64,000 nt of DNA from Dinoroseobacter sp039192165 (GTDB taxonomy: Bacteria; Pseudomonadota; Alphaproteobacteria; Rhodobacterales; Rhodobacteraceae), in assembly GCA_039192165.1 (NCBI GenBank), contig JBCCXD010000007.1, positions 62,001-126,000 of the forward strand, in the 5' to 3' direction. This document shows, piece by piece, positions 52,101 to 60,916 of this stretch; position 1 is the first letter of the stretch; every line of letters starts with the position of its first letter. The notes under the pieces are model-generated. The model did not search any database and had not been told where the DNA came from. It saw only the letters and a program-made list of their open reading frames with translations. A program made the translations under genes and the position numbers.

Positions 52101-52341
52101 AAACAGGATTCGCCCGATCTTCATGTCGACGCTCACCAGCGTGTGCGGGATGTTGCCACTTGTGATTTTTCCCGGTGAGGGATCGGAGCTTTATCGCGGA
52201 CTTGGAGCTGTTGTTGTTGGCGGACTGTCGATGTCGGCATTTCTAACGCTTCTCACGGTGCCACCGTTGCTCAGACTGGCTCTTGTCGCACCGGAGCAAG
52301 AGGATAAAGCGCCGGCACCTGTTGCATCGCCGGCAGAGTGA
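49174..52341 (+). CDS. RND efflux pump, inner-membrane transporter subunit
   Basis: A 1055-residue proton-driven RND pump with the usual twelve helices and two large periplasmic loops. Landmarks are FSIERPIAVIAAVIMAV at the N terminus, PGAAPAEVEREIVNPQEEAL in the first pore loop, the TM4 proton-relay aspartate in GIAFAVGMIVDAAIVVLENI, and the second repeat with GFIILVGIVVNNAILIVH. The start is TTG at 49174, supported by GGGAGCG twelve bases upstream. Substrates could be lipophilic drugs, bile-type compounds or other toxins; sequence does not decide. Confidence 0.94.
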   Translation: MDPIRFSIERPIAVIAAVIMAVLFGVLALTTIPIQLAPDVRKPIVVITTEWPGAAPAEVEREIVNPQEEALRGLEGLDIMTSRSQTGEAEITLEFSQGTDMSQTLLLVSNRLDRVGDYPDEANEPSLDTSGGDDSPIAWVIFTAQEGNTRPLPTYGDFVEDVVKDRIERVEGVSAVNVFGGVSRELQIVVDPRRLANFGLTVPEVVSRLRSENISVSAGDVDEGKRRYVVRAEGSLDTVDAVESVVLRSEAGIGRLGRVMVSDVADVQFGFAEPRARLRIKGESGLAFNIVREQGANVIETMEEVRIVLAELRDGPVAAQGLNMRQVYDETVYIEGAIQLVTQNIWIGGGLAALVLLLFLRSPRATLVVSLAIPVSIVATFVAMAATGRTLNVVSLAGIAFAVGMIVDAAIVVLENIYRLREQGLRRSEAAYQGAKQVWGAILVSALTTVLVFVPILIMDLEAGQLFRDIAVAISVSVLLSLVVAVTVIPALSKRLLKDGEQKTLPLPGIDHIARGFKSMVMWYVHMTVRFRALGLLMVALIAGGAAAATILFLPRLEYLPEGNRNLVFGLIIPPPGYNLDTTETIAERIENTARPMWEAAPELATPEGTPTIENFFFVATPGNSFVGATALDGPRVAELIPLLSGPIFAEPGTFGFMTQPSLFGRGVGGGRTIELNVSGQDLEQILGVAGRAAGIVSGILPRSEGHQFRPIPGLELGAPEVRLVPDRLRLADAGVNAASLASTVDAYNDGLRVAEITEGADRLNLVLKGETATAIGLRTQDVGAYPVVTPSGDIVPVSALAEVVVTAGPTEIRHRDRLRTVTLEVRPSDALPLEAALDLLQREVVDALEERGLPPGIRLSVSGTADQLSQTWNAIQINLVIALIIVFLVMAILFESFVLPLVILISVPVAAAGGVGGLALLNTYQVQPLDMLTLLGFIILVGIVVNNAILIVHQSLFHLREEGMSPVDAIEEATRNRIRPIFMSTLTSVCGMLPLVIFPGEGSELYRGLGAVVVGGLSMSAFLTLLTVPPLLRLALVAPEQEDKAPAPVASPAE

Positions 52342-52436
52342 TTTGTCGTAAACAAACGCCTGGCATGTCGCTGCAGACTTGATTACCGCAATGCGCGCGT
52401 TTCTATTGGGCGCAAGTTCTTTAACCGGAGTCGCGC

Positions 52437-52706
52437 ATGCGCATTCCCTGTCCGCTGTGCGGCGATCGAGATCTGCGGGAATTCACTTACCTCGGCGACC
52501 GGACGTATCTAGAAAGGCCCGAACAGGGAGACGCTTCCGGGTATGAGAGCTATCTGCATCTGCGTGACAATCCGGCGGGTCCGACGCGCGATCTGTGGTT
52601 CCATGGAGGTGGGTGCGGAGCCTGGCTCGAGGTGACGCGCAACACAGTGACCCACGAGATCGTGGGAGCGCGAGAGGTAACTGTCGCCGAGGAGCGCGAC
52701 GCATGA
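52437..52706 (+). CDS. soxD: Sarcosine oxidase delta subunit
   Basis: Small zinc-binding subunit of heterotetrameric sarcosine oxidase, 89 residues. The CPLCGDRD knuckle near the N terminus and the later His and Cys residues (WFHGGGCGAW) fit the zinc site. ACCGGAG lies about 12 bp before the ATG. It overlaps soxA by ATGA. In typical operons soxB lies directly upstream, but here the preceding gene is an RND pump and soxB is absent. Confidence 0.92.
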   Translation: MRIPCPLCGDRDLREFTYLGDRTYLERPEQGDASGYESYLHLRDNPAGPTRDLWFHGGGCGAWLEVTRNTVTHEIVGAREVTVAEERDA

Positions 52707-55636
52707 GGCTGGAGGGCGCCGGCCTTATCGATCGTAGCCGTGTCATTAAGTTCCAATGGAACGACAAATGGCTGTCAGGTTTTGCAGGGGACACGCTGGC
52801 ATCGGCCCTAATTGCCAATGGTGAACGCGTTGTTGGGCGCTCTTTTAAGTATCACCGGCCACGGGGGGTCTGGGGAGCTGGCTCGGAAGAGCCAAACGCG
52901 CTTGTCGGAATAGGCAAAGGTGCAGCGCATGTTCCTAATTCTCGCGCCACGCAGGCGGAGCTTTACGACGGGCTCTACGCTGTTGGCCAAAACTGTTGGC
53001 CATCGCTGCGCTGGGACGTCATGGAGGTGAACGATCTTGCCGCTCCGTTTCTGGGCGCTGGCTTTTACTACAAAACCTTTATGTGGCCGCGGTCCTTCTG
53101 GGAAAAGCTATATGAGCCGGCGATCCGCCGTGCTGCCGGGATTGGTGCGCTGTCTGGGCGTCACAATCCGGATCCCTACGAAAAGGCGTTCGCTTCTTGC
53201 GATGTGTTGGTGATCGGGGCAGGGCCTGCGGGCCTGATAGCTGCCCTTTCGGCTGCGGGCGCCGGTGCTGATGTGATCCTTGCGGACGAGGACACTCGGC
53301 CGGGCGGTGCGCTTCTTGCTGGGATGGAAGAGGTTGCCGGGATGGCGGCTTCTGAATGGCTGCGACACATGCTCGACGCGCTGCGCGCAACAGGCCGTGT
53401 TCGGGTTATGTCGCGGACAACTGTGACCGGGGTGTACGATGGGGGCACTTTCGGGGCGCTGGAGCGCGTGGCGCTACATCTTTCCGATCCACCCGAACAT
53501 CTGCCGCGCGAGTGTTTCTGGCGCATTTCCGCCAAGCGCGCGATCCTTTGTTCCGGTGCGAGTGAGCGGCCAATTGCATTTCCGGAGAACGATCGGCCTG
53601 GCGTTATGTCATTGGCGGCTTTGGTTGCGTATGCCCGGCGTTGGCGTGTTAGCCCAGGTCAGCGCGTCGCAGTGTTCGGATGCCATAATGGGATCTACAG
53701 CGCCGCGCATGCGTTGCAAGACGCTGGTGTGGAGGTTGTTGCGGTCGTCGATGCCCGAGACGATGCGCCGGAAGATCCCTCGTTGCCCCAGATTCGAGGC
53801 GGCGTTGTCACCGCGACGCGTGGACGATACGGGCTAAGAAAAATTGCCGTACTGCAGGGACAGGCAACAAGGTGGATTGACTGCGACGCGCTGGGCGTTT
53901 CCGGGGGGTGGAACCCAAATATTCAGCTCACCTGCCACCTTGATGCTGCGCCTGTCTGGGACGCCTCGCTGCATGCTTTCTTGAGCCCTGACGGTGCCGT
54001 TCCGGGTCTTCGCGTTGCCGGTGCAGCCGCCGGGGCTTTTTCAACTAGCGCAGCGTTAGGCTCGGCGGTGCGCATAGCGGAAGAGACAGTCAAGGGTCTC
54101 GGGTTCAAACCCACCGAAATCGTACCTCCTGAGGCGACTGGCGAACTCTATGAGGTTACGCCGGTTTACGAGGTGTCCGGGACCCGCCGGGCATGGCTCG
54201 ACCTGCAGAACGACGTGACCACCAAGGACATCCGACTGGCCGCACAAGAGAACATGCGCGCAGTCGAACATATGAAGCGCTACACGACCCAAGGTATGGC
54301 CCCGGATCAAGGGCGGTCGTCGAACGTGCTCGCGATGGCCGTTCTTGCAGATGCCACCGGTCGCACCTTGCCGGAGACAGGCACAACCCGGTTTCGCCCG
54401 CCTTTTACGCCGGTCTCAATTGCGGCGATGGGCGCAGGCGCGCAAGGGCAGGGGTTTGCGCCGCGACGTCATGCGCCAAGCCACGCCGATGCGGTGTTGC
54501 GCAATGCACCATTTTTGGAACCAGGGCTGTGGCTCAGACCAGCGTATTTCCCGCGCTCCGGCGACGCTTCATGGCGGGTCGCTTGCGACAGGGAAGTTGG
54601 CTTTGTCCGGGATGCTGTTGGTCTGTGCGATGTTTCAACTTTGGGAAAGATTGCGGTGCAGGGACCGGACGCCGCCACGTTCCTGGATTTCATCTACGCA
54701 GGTCGGATGTCGCGGCTGAAACCCGGGCGTGTGCGCTACGGATTGATGCTGCGTGAAGACGGGTTGGTGATGGATGATGGCACCTGCGCGTGTCTGGGTC
54801 CTGACGCGTATCTGGTCACGACGACCACCGCCGCAGCTGGCCAGGTTTTCCAGCACTTTGAGTTTGTGCATCAGGCTTTAAAACCCGATCTGCGGGTCCG
54901 TTTCACTTCGGTCACCGATCATTGGGCACAGTTCGCGCTCGCGGGCCCTAAGGCGCGAGACGCGCTGGAGGCGGTGCTTGAAACGACCGACATTGCGGCA
55001 AAGCTGCCTTTTTTGGCGACAGAACCCCTGTCGGTGCAGGACAGCGTCGGGCGGCTTTTTCGCATTTCCTTCTCGGGCGAGCTCGGATACGAGCTGGCAG
55101 TGCCCGCAAGCTCTGGGCCCGCTCTTTTTGCAAAGCTTGCTCAAGCTGTTGAAGCTTTGGGCGGTGGTGTCTATGGGATGGAAGCGCTGAACGTGCTGCG
55201 CATCGAAAAGGGCTTTGTCACACATTCGGAGATCGATGGCCGCGTGACGCCTGGCGATCTGGGGCTGGAGGCCCTGGTCAAATCCGACGCCGACTTCGTA
55301 GGCGCCACGGCCTTAACCCGTTCCGGATTGCAGGACCCGATGCGCCCGCGCCTGGTTGGACTTCGCCCTGAAGACGGAAAGTCCGCGCTGTTGGCCGGAG
55401 GCCATCTGTTCGCTCCGGGCGCGGATGCGGTGCGCGAGAACTCCCAAGGTCATATAAGCTCAGCCTGTTTCTCTCCGACACTAAAGACCCCACTTGCGCT
55501 CGGTTTCTTACGCGACGGAGCAGCGCGGATCGGATCTTCCGTCGATATGGTCGATCATCTCCGCGAAAGCACTGTGAGATGCCTCGTGACTGATCCTTGT
55601 GCTTACGACCAGGATGGAGGTCGGATGCGTGGGTAG
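52703..55636 (+). CDS. soxA: Sarcosine oxidase alpha subunit
   Basis: Large subunit that carries NAD and a folate/aminomethyl-type domain, 977 residues. The N-terminal Fer2_4-like segment (IKFQWNDKWLSGFAGDTLAS, FKYHRPRGVWGAG) is followed by a dinucleotide fold CDVLVIGAGPAGLIAALSAAG, a second NAD-type region and a C-terminal GcvT/aminomethyltransferase domain (about 600-960). The enzyme oxidatively demethylates sarcosine to glycine, making 5,10-methylene-THF. ATG 52703 overlaps the soxD stop (ATGA). It overlaps the soxG start region by 8 bp at its end. All expected domains are present, so it is not a decayed copy. Confidence 0.93.
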   Translation: MRLEGAGLIDRSRVIKFQWNDKWLSGFAGDTLASALIANGERVVGRSFKYHRPRGVWGAGSEEPNALVGIGKGAAHVPNSRATQAELYDGLYAVGQNCWPSLRWDVMEVNDLAAPFLGAGFYYKTFMWPRSFWEKLYEPAIRRAAGIGALSGRHNPDPYEKAFASCDVLVIGAGPAGLIAALSAAGAGADVILADEDTRPGGALLAGMEEVAGMAASEWLRHMLDALRATGRVRVMSRTTVTGVYDGGTFGALERVALHLSDPPEHLPRECFWRISAKRAILCSGASERPIAFPENDRPGVMSLAALVAYARRWRVSPGQRVAVFGCHNGIYSAAHALQDAGVEVVAVVDARDDAPEDPSLPQIRGGVVTATRGRYGLRKIAVLQGQATRWIDCDALGVSGGWNPNIQLTCHLDAAPVWDASLHAFLSPDGAVPGLRVAGAAAGAFSTSAALGSAVRIAEETVKGLGFKPTEIVPPEATGELYEVTPVYEVSGTRRAWLDLQNDVTTKDIRLAAQENMRAVEHMKRYTTQGMAPDQGRSSNVLAMAVLADATGRTLPETGTTRFRPPFTPVSIAAMGAGAQGQGFAPRRHAPSHADAVLRNAPFLEPGLWLRPAYFPRSGDASWRVACDREVGFVRDAVGLCDVSTLGKIAVQGPDAATFLDFIYAGRMSRLKPGRVRYGLMLREDGLVMDDGTCACLGPDAYLVTTTTAAAGQVFQHFEFVHQALKPDLRVRFTSVTDHWAQFALAGPKARDALEAVLETTDIAAKLPFLATEPLSVQDSVGRLFRISFSGELGYELAVPASSGPALFAKLAQAVEALGGGVYGMEALNVLRIEKGFVTHSEIDGRVTPGDLGLEALVKSDADFVGATALTRSGLQDPMRPRLVGLRPEDGKSALLAGGHLFAPGADAVRENSQGHISSACFSPTLKTPLALGFLRDGAARIGSSVDMVDHLRESTVRCLVTDPCAYDQDGGRMRG

Positions 55637-56186
55637 CTTAGCGCCAATAGAAACGCTTTTCCTGCAGCCTTCGGTTCAGGCTGGCCTGTCTCGTCTGACG
55701 CTGCTGCCGCTGATGCAAAAAACATGGTTGGCGCCCTGGCCGGGAACGGAGCAAGACTTCTCAGCTGCATTAAGCGCGGAGTTGGGTCTGACATTTCCAG
55801 CGCCCGGTCAGGTCCATCAGTCGGGTAAAGCACTGGTTTATTGGGCCGGTCGAAACGCAGCGTTTTTGATCGGTGCAGAACCGCCCGTGTCTTTGGGTGT
55901 GCACGGTGCAGTGGTCGATGTCAGCGACGGGTGGGTGCGGTTTCGGCTTGAAGGAGAAGACGGACCTTCTGTTATGGCAAGGCTTTGCGCGGTGGACTTA
56001 CGGCCGGGTGTGTTCGCAGAAGAAACGAGTCTGAGGACTCAGGTCGGGCATGTCACTGCGCTCATTATTGCAGGGCGAAAGAACGAAACCGAGCTTTGGG
56101 TGACGCGATCATATGCGGCTCATTTGCACGAAGAGCTGGTTGCGACGATGCGGGCCGTCGCCGCGCGCCGCGATTTGCGCGATTAG
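55629..56186 (+). CDS. soxG: Sarcosine oxidase gamma subunit
   Basis: Gamma subunit of heterotetrameric sarcosine oxidase, 185 residues. It has a GcvT-like fold with TLLPLMQKTWLAPWPGTEQDF, YWAGRNAAFLIGAEPPVS and WVTRSYAAHLHEELVATMR. GTG at 55629 is selected because GGAGG at 55616-55620 sits eight bases before it; the frame overlaps the last 8 bp of soxA. It is the last gene of the soxD-soxA-soxG set. The dnaG start lies 50 bp downstream. Confidence 0.88.
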   Translation: MGSLAPIETLFLQPSVQAGLSRLTLLPLMQKTWLAPWPGTEQDFSAALSAELGLTFPAPGQVHQSGKALVYWAGRNAAFLIGAEPPVSLGVHGAVVDVSDGWVRFRLEGEDGPSVMARLCAVDLRPGVFAEETSLRTQVGHVTALIIAGRKNETELWVTRSYAAHLHEELVATMRAVAARRDLRD

Positions 56187-56236
56187 ATTTCGAAAGCGCC
56201 CTTGCCGCCAGCGGCGGCTGCGCCGATATTACTCCC

Positions 56237-58219
56237 ATGAGTTTGCCACCGGGGTTTCTCGATGAATTGCGCAGCCGCACCTCCATCGCGCAGGTGGCGG
56301 GACGTAAGCTGGTTTGGGATCCCCGCAAGTCTAACCAGGGCAAAGGCGACCTTTGGGCCCCCTGTCCGTTCCATCAGGAAAAGACAGCCTCTTTCCACGT
56401 CGATGACCGGAAGGGTTATTACTACTGCTTTGGCTGCCACGCAAAAGGCGACGCGATATCGTTTGTGCGCGAAACGGAGAATGTCAGTTTTATCGAAGCT
56501 GTGGAAATTCTCGCCGGAGAGGCCGGCATGACAATGCCCGCGCGCGATCCAAAAGCCGCCGAGAAAGCTGACCGCCGAACCGAGTTGATCGATGTCATGG
56601 AGCAGGCAGTACAGTTTTTTCGCCTGCAGCTCTCGACCTCCGCCGGTGCGCGCGCGCGTGCCTATCTGGAGGGCCGCGGATTGACTGCTGATGCGCAGAC
56701 GCGGTGGGAGTTGGGCTTCGCACCCGAAGGGTGGCAGAACCTTTGGGACTATCTCGCAACCAAAGGCGTGGCGGAGGAAAAGATACTTGCCACAGGCCTC
56801 GCGAAACCTTCCTCCAAACCGGGCGGCAGAGCTTACGACGTCTTCCGCAACCGTATCATGTTTCCCATCCGAGACGCGCGCGGCCGCGCCATTGCCTTCG
56901 GCGGACGGGCCATGGACCCTGAAGACCCCGCAAAATACTTGAACTCCCCGGAAACAGAACTGTTCGATAAAAGCCGGACCCTTTTCAATCTGGCCCGCGC
57001 CCGCGAGGCCGCAGGAAAAGGGCATCAATTGGTTGTCGCCGAAGGCTACATGGATGTGATCGCTTTGTCGGAGGCAGGGTTTGGGGCGGCCGTTGCACCC
57101 CTGGGAACTGCCGTGACAGAGCCGCAACTGCAGATGATCTGGAGAGTGTCGGACGAACCTGTCTTTGCAATGGACGGGGATCGCGCAGGCGTGCAAGCCG
57201 CGATGCGCGTGATGGATCTAGCGCTGCCGCTTCTGGCCGCCGGAAAAGCGCTTCGGTTTTCTCTGCTGCCCGACAAGCAGGATCCGGATGACGTAATCCG
57301 GTCAGGTGGGCCTGAGGCAATGGAATTGCAGCTCGCCAACGCCATGCCAATGGTGCGCCTGCTCTGGCAACGCGCGACCGAAAGCAAAGTCTTTGACAGC
57401 CCGGAGCGTCGCGCAGCGCTCGACAAAGACCTAAGATCGACGATCGCGTCCATCCGGGATGCTTCTATCAAGCGCCACTACGGCGAGGAAATCCGACGTT
57501 TACGGGAGGCGTTGTTCGGCTACGGTCAACAACGCGGCGGGCCCGCAAGCGGCGGAGCTGCTGGATACCGGAACGCCCGAAGTGGCGCCCGGAACCGGGG
57601 TGCTGCCTTGCCTACGGCCTCTGTCCGTGCTTCTGAGTTGGCTCAGACTGAAGCAACGGAAGCGTGGCTACGGGAGGCGCTGGTCCTCGCTGTACTGGCG
57701 CGGCACCCCAGGTTGATCGCCGATTACGAAGACCACCTGCTGGAGCACAGTTTTCAGGACAAGGAACTGGGGCGCTTGGCAGCTGCTCTTTTGTCTGCGC
57801 CCGAGCATGAGCCAGCAATCGCGGGTCATCTTGATGCAAAAGGTTGCGCGGGAAGCCTTGAAAGACTGTTAGGGCACGCCCATTTGCGGATCGCGCCAGC
57901 TTTGCGTGCAGACGCGCCGATGGACACAGTACAACAAACTCTTTCCGAGGCTTTCGCCAAACTTACTGCCCAGCGGGGATGTGACCGGGAAGTCTCAGAA
58001 GCACTGGACGAATTTGCAAGTCGGGAGGATGAGGGTTTGACGTGGAGGCTCGCGCAGGCAGCCGAAGCACGAAACAGGGCAGAGCGCAGTTTTCAGGAAG
58101 ACAAGACTGAATTCGATGTGGCCGATAACGGTGCGCGACTCAGTCGGGACGAACGTGGCGCACTTGACCAGTTGTTAAAGGGGATCACCTTCTCAAAAGG
58201 TGAGTCGCGGGGGGGCTGA
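56237..58219 (+). CDS. dnaG: DNA primase
   Basis: Makes RNA primers at the replication fork. The 660-residue protein has an N-terminal CHC2 zinc ribbon (Cys43, His46, Cys64, Cys67 in CPFHQEKTASFHV and YYYCFGCHAKGD). The catalytic core follows, with the TOPRIM acidic motif VVAEGYMDVIALSEAGF and FAMDGDRAGVQAAMR. A low-complexity linker rich in Gly, Arg and Ala (about 425-450) leads to the C-terminal helicase-binding domain. The ATG at 56237 is chosen because the family begins FLDELRSRTSIAQVAGRK; upstream in-frame codons lie inside soxG. rpoD follows, the common dnaG-rpoD arrangement. Confidence 0.96.
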   Translation: MSLPPGFLDELRSRTSIAQVAGRKLVWDPRKSNQGKGDLWAPCPFHQEKTASFHVDDRKGYYYCFGCHAKGDAISFVRETENVSFIEAVEILAGEAGMTMPARDPKAAEKADRRTELIDVMEQAVQFFRLQLSTSAGARARAYLEGRGLTADAQTRWELGFAPEGWQNLWDYLATKGVAEEKILATGLAKPSSKPGGRAYDVFRNRIMFPIRDARGRAIAFGGRAMDPEDPAKYLNSPETELFDKSRTLFNLARAREAAGKGHQLVVAEGYMDVIALSEAGFGAAVAPLGTAVTEPQLQMIWRVSDEPVFAMDGDRAGVQAAMRVMDLALPLLAAGKALRFSLLPDKQDPDDVIRSGGPEAMELQLANAMPMVRLLWQRATESKVFDSPERRAALDKDLRSTIASIRDASIKRHYGEEIRRLREALFGYGQQRGGPASGGAAGYRNARSGARNRGAALPTASVRASELAQTEATEAWLREALVLAVLARHPRLIADYEDHLLEHSFQDKELGRLAAALLSAPEHEPAIAGHLDAKGCAGSLERLLGHAHLRIAPALRADAPMDTVQQTLSEAFAKLTAQRGCDREVSEALDEFASREDEGLTWRLAQAAEARNRAERSFQEDKTEFDVADNGARLSRDERGALDQLLKGITFSKGESRGG

Positions 58220-58263
58220 CCCCGGACGAGAAGTTAAGTAAACACAGCTACAAGTGCGGAGGC

Positions 58264-58286
58264 CGAATCACTTTTTATGTGATTCG
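58264..58286. promoter_or_regulatory. 8-bp inverted repeat upstream of rpoD
   Basis: CGAATCAC and GTGATTCG (58264-58271 and 58279-58286) form a perfect inverted repeat around TTTTTAT, centred about 85 bp before the rpoD ATG. It may be an operator, an attenuator hairpin in the dnaG-rpoD gap, or a weak terminator. The T-only loop argues against a standard intrinsic terminator. Confidence 0.4.
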
Positions 58287-58359
58287 CTCTGAGTGGGGAC
58301 TACGCAATCTGATCGCATCGAGTGTCGCAGAAACACTCCTCTGGACCAAGGAAAACTGA

Positions 58360-60354
58360 ATGGCCGCCAAGGACACGGACGACCCCAAGACCGACGACCA
58401 GGAAAATGAGCCTATGCTCGACATGAGCCAGGCCGCAGTCAAGAAAATGATCGCGGAGGCCAAAACTCGCGGTTACATCACCTACGACCAGCTTAATCAG
58501 GTGCTTCCACCCGACCAGGTGAGCTCTGAACAGATTGAAGATGTGATGTCGATGCTCTCTGAAATGGGCATCAACATCATCGAAGGGGACGAGGCCGAGG
58601 ACGGCGAGGCCCAAGCAAGTGGCTCGACCGAGGTGGTCGAAACGTCGTCGTCTCGCGAGGTTGCGGTCGCGTCGTCGCAATCTGAGACGCTGGATCGCAC
58701 TGACGATCCTGTGCGTATGTATCTGCGCGAAATGGGGTCGGTCGAACTGCTGAGTCGCGAAGGCGAGATTGCCATCGCGAAGCGCATTGAAGCCGGGCGC
58801 AACACCATGATTGCCGGCCTGTGCGAAAGCCCGCTGACCTTTCAGGCCATTACAATCTGGCGTGACGAACTGTTGTCCGAAGACATCCTGTTGCGTGATG
58901 TGATCGATCTTGAAGCCACAATGGGTGGCGCCATGGACGAGGACGAAGGCAGCGCAAGCGTCGTCGAAATGGCTGCCAACAGTCCCGCGGCGCCAAAACC
59001 GAAATCTGAAGAACCTGAGTTGGATGCGGACGGAAATCCGATCGCCAAAACCGACGACGAAGAGGATGACGATGACCAGGCCAACATGTCTTTGGCAGCG
59101 ATGGAAGCAACGCTGAAGCCACAGGTGCTGGAGACCCTTGACCGGATCGCCGACGATTACACGCAGCTGTCGGAAATGCAGGACCTTCGGATTTCGGCAA
59201 CGCTGAATGAAGACGCCAGCTTCTCCACCAAGGATGAGGCGGAGTATCAGAAACTGCGTTCCGAGATTGTCACCCTCGTGAACGGCCTGCACCTGCACAA
59301 CAACCGCATTGAGGCGTTGATCGACCAGCTTTACGGGATCAACCGCCGCATTATGTCCATCGACAGTGCGTGCGTTAAACTCGCCGACCAGGCCCGCATC
59401 AATCGCCGCGATTTTGTCGAGGCCTATCGTGGCTACGAGCTCGACCCGACCTGGATGGATCGGATGCGAGAAAACCAAGGTCGCGGATGGCAGGCGCTCT
59501 TTGAACGCTCTACCGACAAGATTGAAGAGCTGCGCGCAGACATGGCGCAAGTGGGCCAGTATGTCGGCGTGGACATCGGGGAATTCCGCCGGATCGTGAA
59601 CCAGGTCCAGAAAGGCGAGAAAGAAGCCCGTCAGGCCAAGAAGGAAATGGTTGAGGCCAACCTTCGTCTCGTGATCTCAATCGCCAAGAAATACACGAAC
59701 CGAGGCCTGCAGTTCCTTGACCTCATTCAGGAAGGCAACATCGGCTTGATGAAGGCGGTTGATAAGTTCGAATACCGCCGGGGCTATAAGTTCTCGACCT
59801 ACGCGACGTGGTGGATACGTCAGGCGATCACGCGGTCAATCGCGGATCAGGCGCGCACAATCCGTATTCCGGTGCATATGATCGAAACAATCAACAAGCT
59901 GGTGCGTACGGGGCGTCAGATGCTCCACGAGATCGGTCGCGAGCCGACACCAGAGGAGCTGGCCGAAAAACTTCAGATGCCGCTTGAGAAAGTGCGCAAG
60001 GTGATGAAGATCGCCAAAGAGCCAATCAGCCTCGAAACGCCGATTGGTGATGAAGAAGACAGTCAGCTTGGTGATTTCATCGAGGACAAAAACGCGGTAC
60101 TGCCGCTCGACAGCGCAATCCAGGAAAACCTGAAAGAAACGACGACGCGCGTTCTTGCAAGCCTTACGCCACGCGAGGAACGTGTCCTGCGGATGCGTTT
60201 CGGGATCGGTATGAACACGGACCATACGCTTGAAGAGGTAGGTCAGCAGTTCAGTGTTACCCGCGAGCGTATTCGTCAGATCGAGGCAAAGGCGCTTCGA
60301 AAGCTCAAGCATCCGTCGCGCAGCCGTAAGCTGCGCAGCTTCCTCGATCAGTAA
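58360..60354 (+). CDS. rpoD: RNA polymerase sigma-70 factor RpoD
   Basis: Housekeeping sigma factor, 664 residues. Region 1.1 opens QAAVKKMIAEAKTRGYITYDQLNQ; region 1.2 starts DDPVRMYLREMGSVELLSREGE; an acidic non-conserved insert lies at about 190-245. Regions 2.1-2.4 include FLDLIQEGNIGLMKAVDKFE and FSTYATWWIRQAITR, and region 4.2 is the helix-turn-helix TLEEVGQQFSVTRERIRQIE. The acidic and Asp/Glu-rich insert is typical of alphaproteobacterial RpoD. It follows dnaG by 140 bp, with a perfect inverted repeat in between. Confidence 0.98.
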   Translation: MAAKDTDDPKTDDQENEPMLDMSQAAVKKMIAEAKTRGYITYDQLNQVLPPDQVSSEQIEDVMSMLSEMGINIIEGDEAEDGEAQASGSTEVVETSSSREVAVASSQSETLDRTDDPVRMYLREMGSVELLSREGEIAIAKRIEAGRNTMIAGLCESPLTFQAITIWRDELLSEDILLRDVIDLEATMGGAMDEDEGSASVVEMAANSPAAPKPKSEEPELDADGNPIAKTDDEEDDDDQANMSLAAMEATLKPQVLETLDRIADDYTQLSEMQDLRISATLNEDASFSTKDEAEYQKLRSEIVTLVNGLHLHNNRIEALIDQLYGINRRIMSIDSACVKLADQARINRRDFVEAYRGYELDPTWMDRMRENQGRGWQALFERSTDKIEELRADMAQVGQYVGVDIGEFRRIVNQVQKGEKEARQAKKEMVEANLRLVISIAKKYTNRGLQFLDLIQEGNIGLMKAVDKFEYRRGYKFSTYATWWIRQAITRSIADQARTIRIPVHMIETINKLVRTGRQMLHEIGREPTPEELAEKLQMPLEKVRKVMKIAKEPISLETPIGDEEDSQLGDFIEDKNAVLPLDSAIQENLKETTTRVLASLTPREERVLRMRFGIGMNTDHTLEEVGQQFSVTRERIRQIEAKALRKLKHPSRSRKLRSFLDQ

Positions 60355-60375
60355 GCGGACGCTCACCTCATTGTC

Positions 60376-60401
60376 AGTAGGCCGGCCCAATCCGGCCTGC
60401 T
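60376..60401 (+). terminator. GC-rich hairpin after rpoD
   Basis: A 7-bp perfect core (AGGCCGG, 60379-60385, with CCGGCCT, 60392-60398) extends to about ten pairs with a wobble. It lies 22 bp after the rpoD stop. No T tract follows, so termination strength is uncertain; it may be a Rho-independent-like or processing hairpin. Confidence 0.5.
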
Positions 60402-60424
60402 AGGCTCACCGCGTCACTCTGAAA

Positions 60425-60874
60425 ATGCGGGAAAAACCAGTGCTTTCGCCCCAAAAGCTACTCGCAACCTTCTTACCAATTGCCCTCCTGGTGCTTGCGC
60501 AACCGGCCTGGTCCGAAAGAGAACATCTGGCCAGAAACAAACACCGTGTTGCCCCTTCCGCAATCGATGGCGCGGATATGGAAGTCTATTCACGCCCCGG
60601 TTCAGGTGGGTCCCAGTATTTCTGCGCTGCTGCAGATTATGCAAAACGATGGTTGAACAGCCACAACTCTGACAGGGTTATGGTCGTTATACCGGAAGCG
60701 CCGAGCTCTACGAAACCGGGTTTCAGGAGTGTGCACTTCTCAGTCGTGCCGTGGCAGTCAGCGCAGGCTGAGGATTCCTCCCTGGCATTGGATATCGACC
60801 GCGCCGGTGAAGAGCTTGTCATTGTGTTGGCTTTGAAGTTGTGTGAGCCAAGGCGTTTGTTCGGGTTCTTTTAA
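60425..60874 (+). CDS. Small secreted protein, tandem paralog 1 of 3
   Basis: A 149-residue exported protein of unknown family with a signal peptide (about 1-30, cleavage near PAWS-ER). The mature part reads HLARNKHRVAPSAIDGADME, then the core QYFCAAADYAKRW with Cys67, SDRVMVVIPEAPSS, VHFSVVPWQ and the terminal LALKLC with Cys140. The two cysteines are 73 residues apart, as in both following genes, and probably form a disulfide in the periplasm. No ribosome site of note precedes the ATG, unlike the second and third copies, so this start is less certain. The function is unknown; a compact alpha/beta fold is likely. Confidence 0.72.
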   Translation: MREKPVLSPQKLLATFLPIALLVLAQPAWSEREHLARNKHRVAPSAIDGADMEVYSRPGSGGSQYFCAAADYAKRWLNSHNSDRVMVVIPEAPSSTKPGFRSVHFSVVPWQSAQAEDSSLALDIDRAGEELVIVLALKLCEPRRLFGFF

Positions 60875-60916
60875 AGAAGCCCTTGGCAACACGCTGCGCA
60901 TCACAAGGAGGGACAC

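Noticed and set aside
58300..59550. 416-codon minus-strand frame opposite rpoD
   Set aside because: Antisense shadow of rpoD regions 1-2; no start signal.
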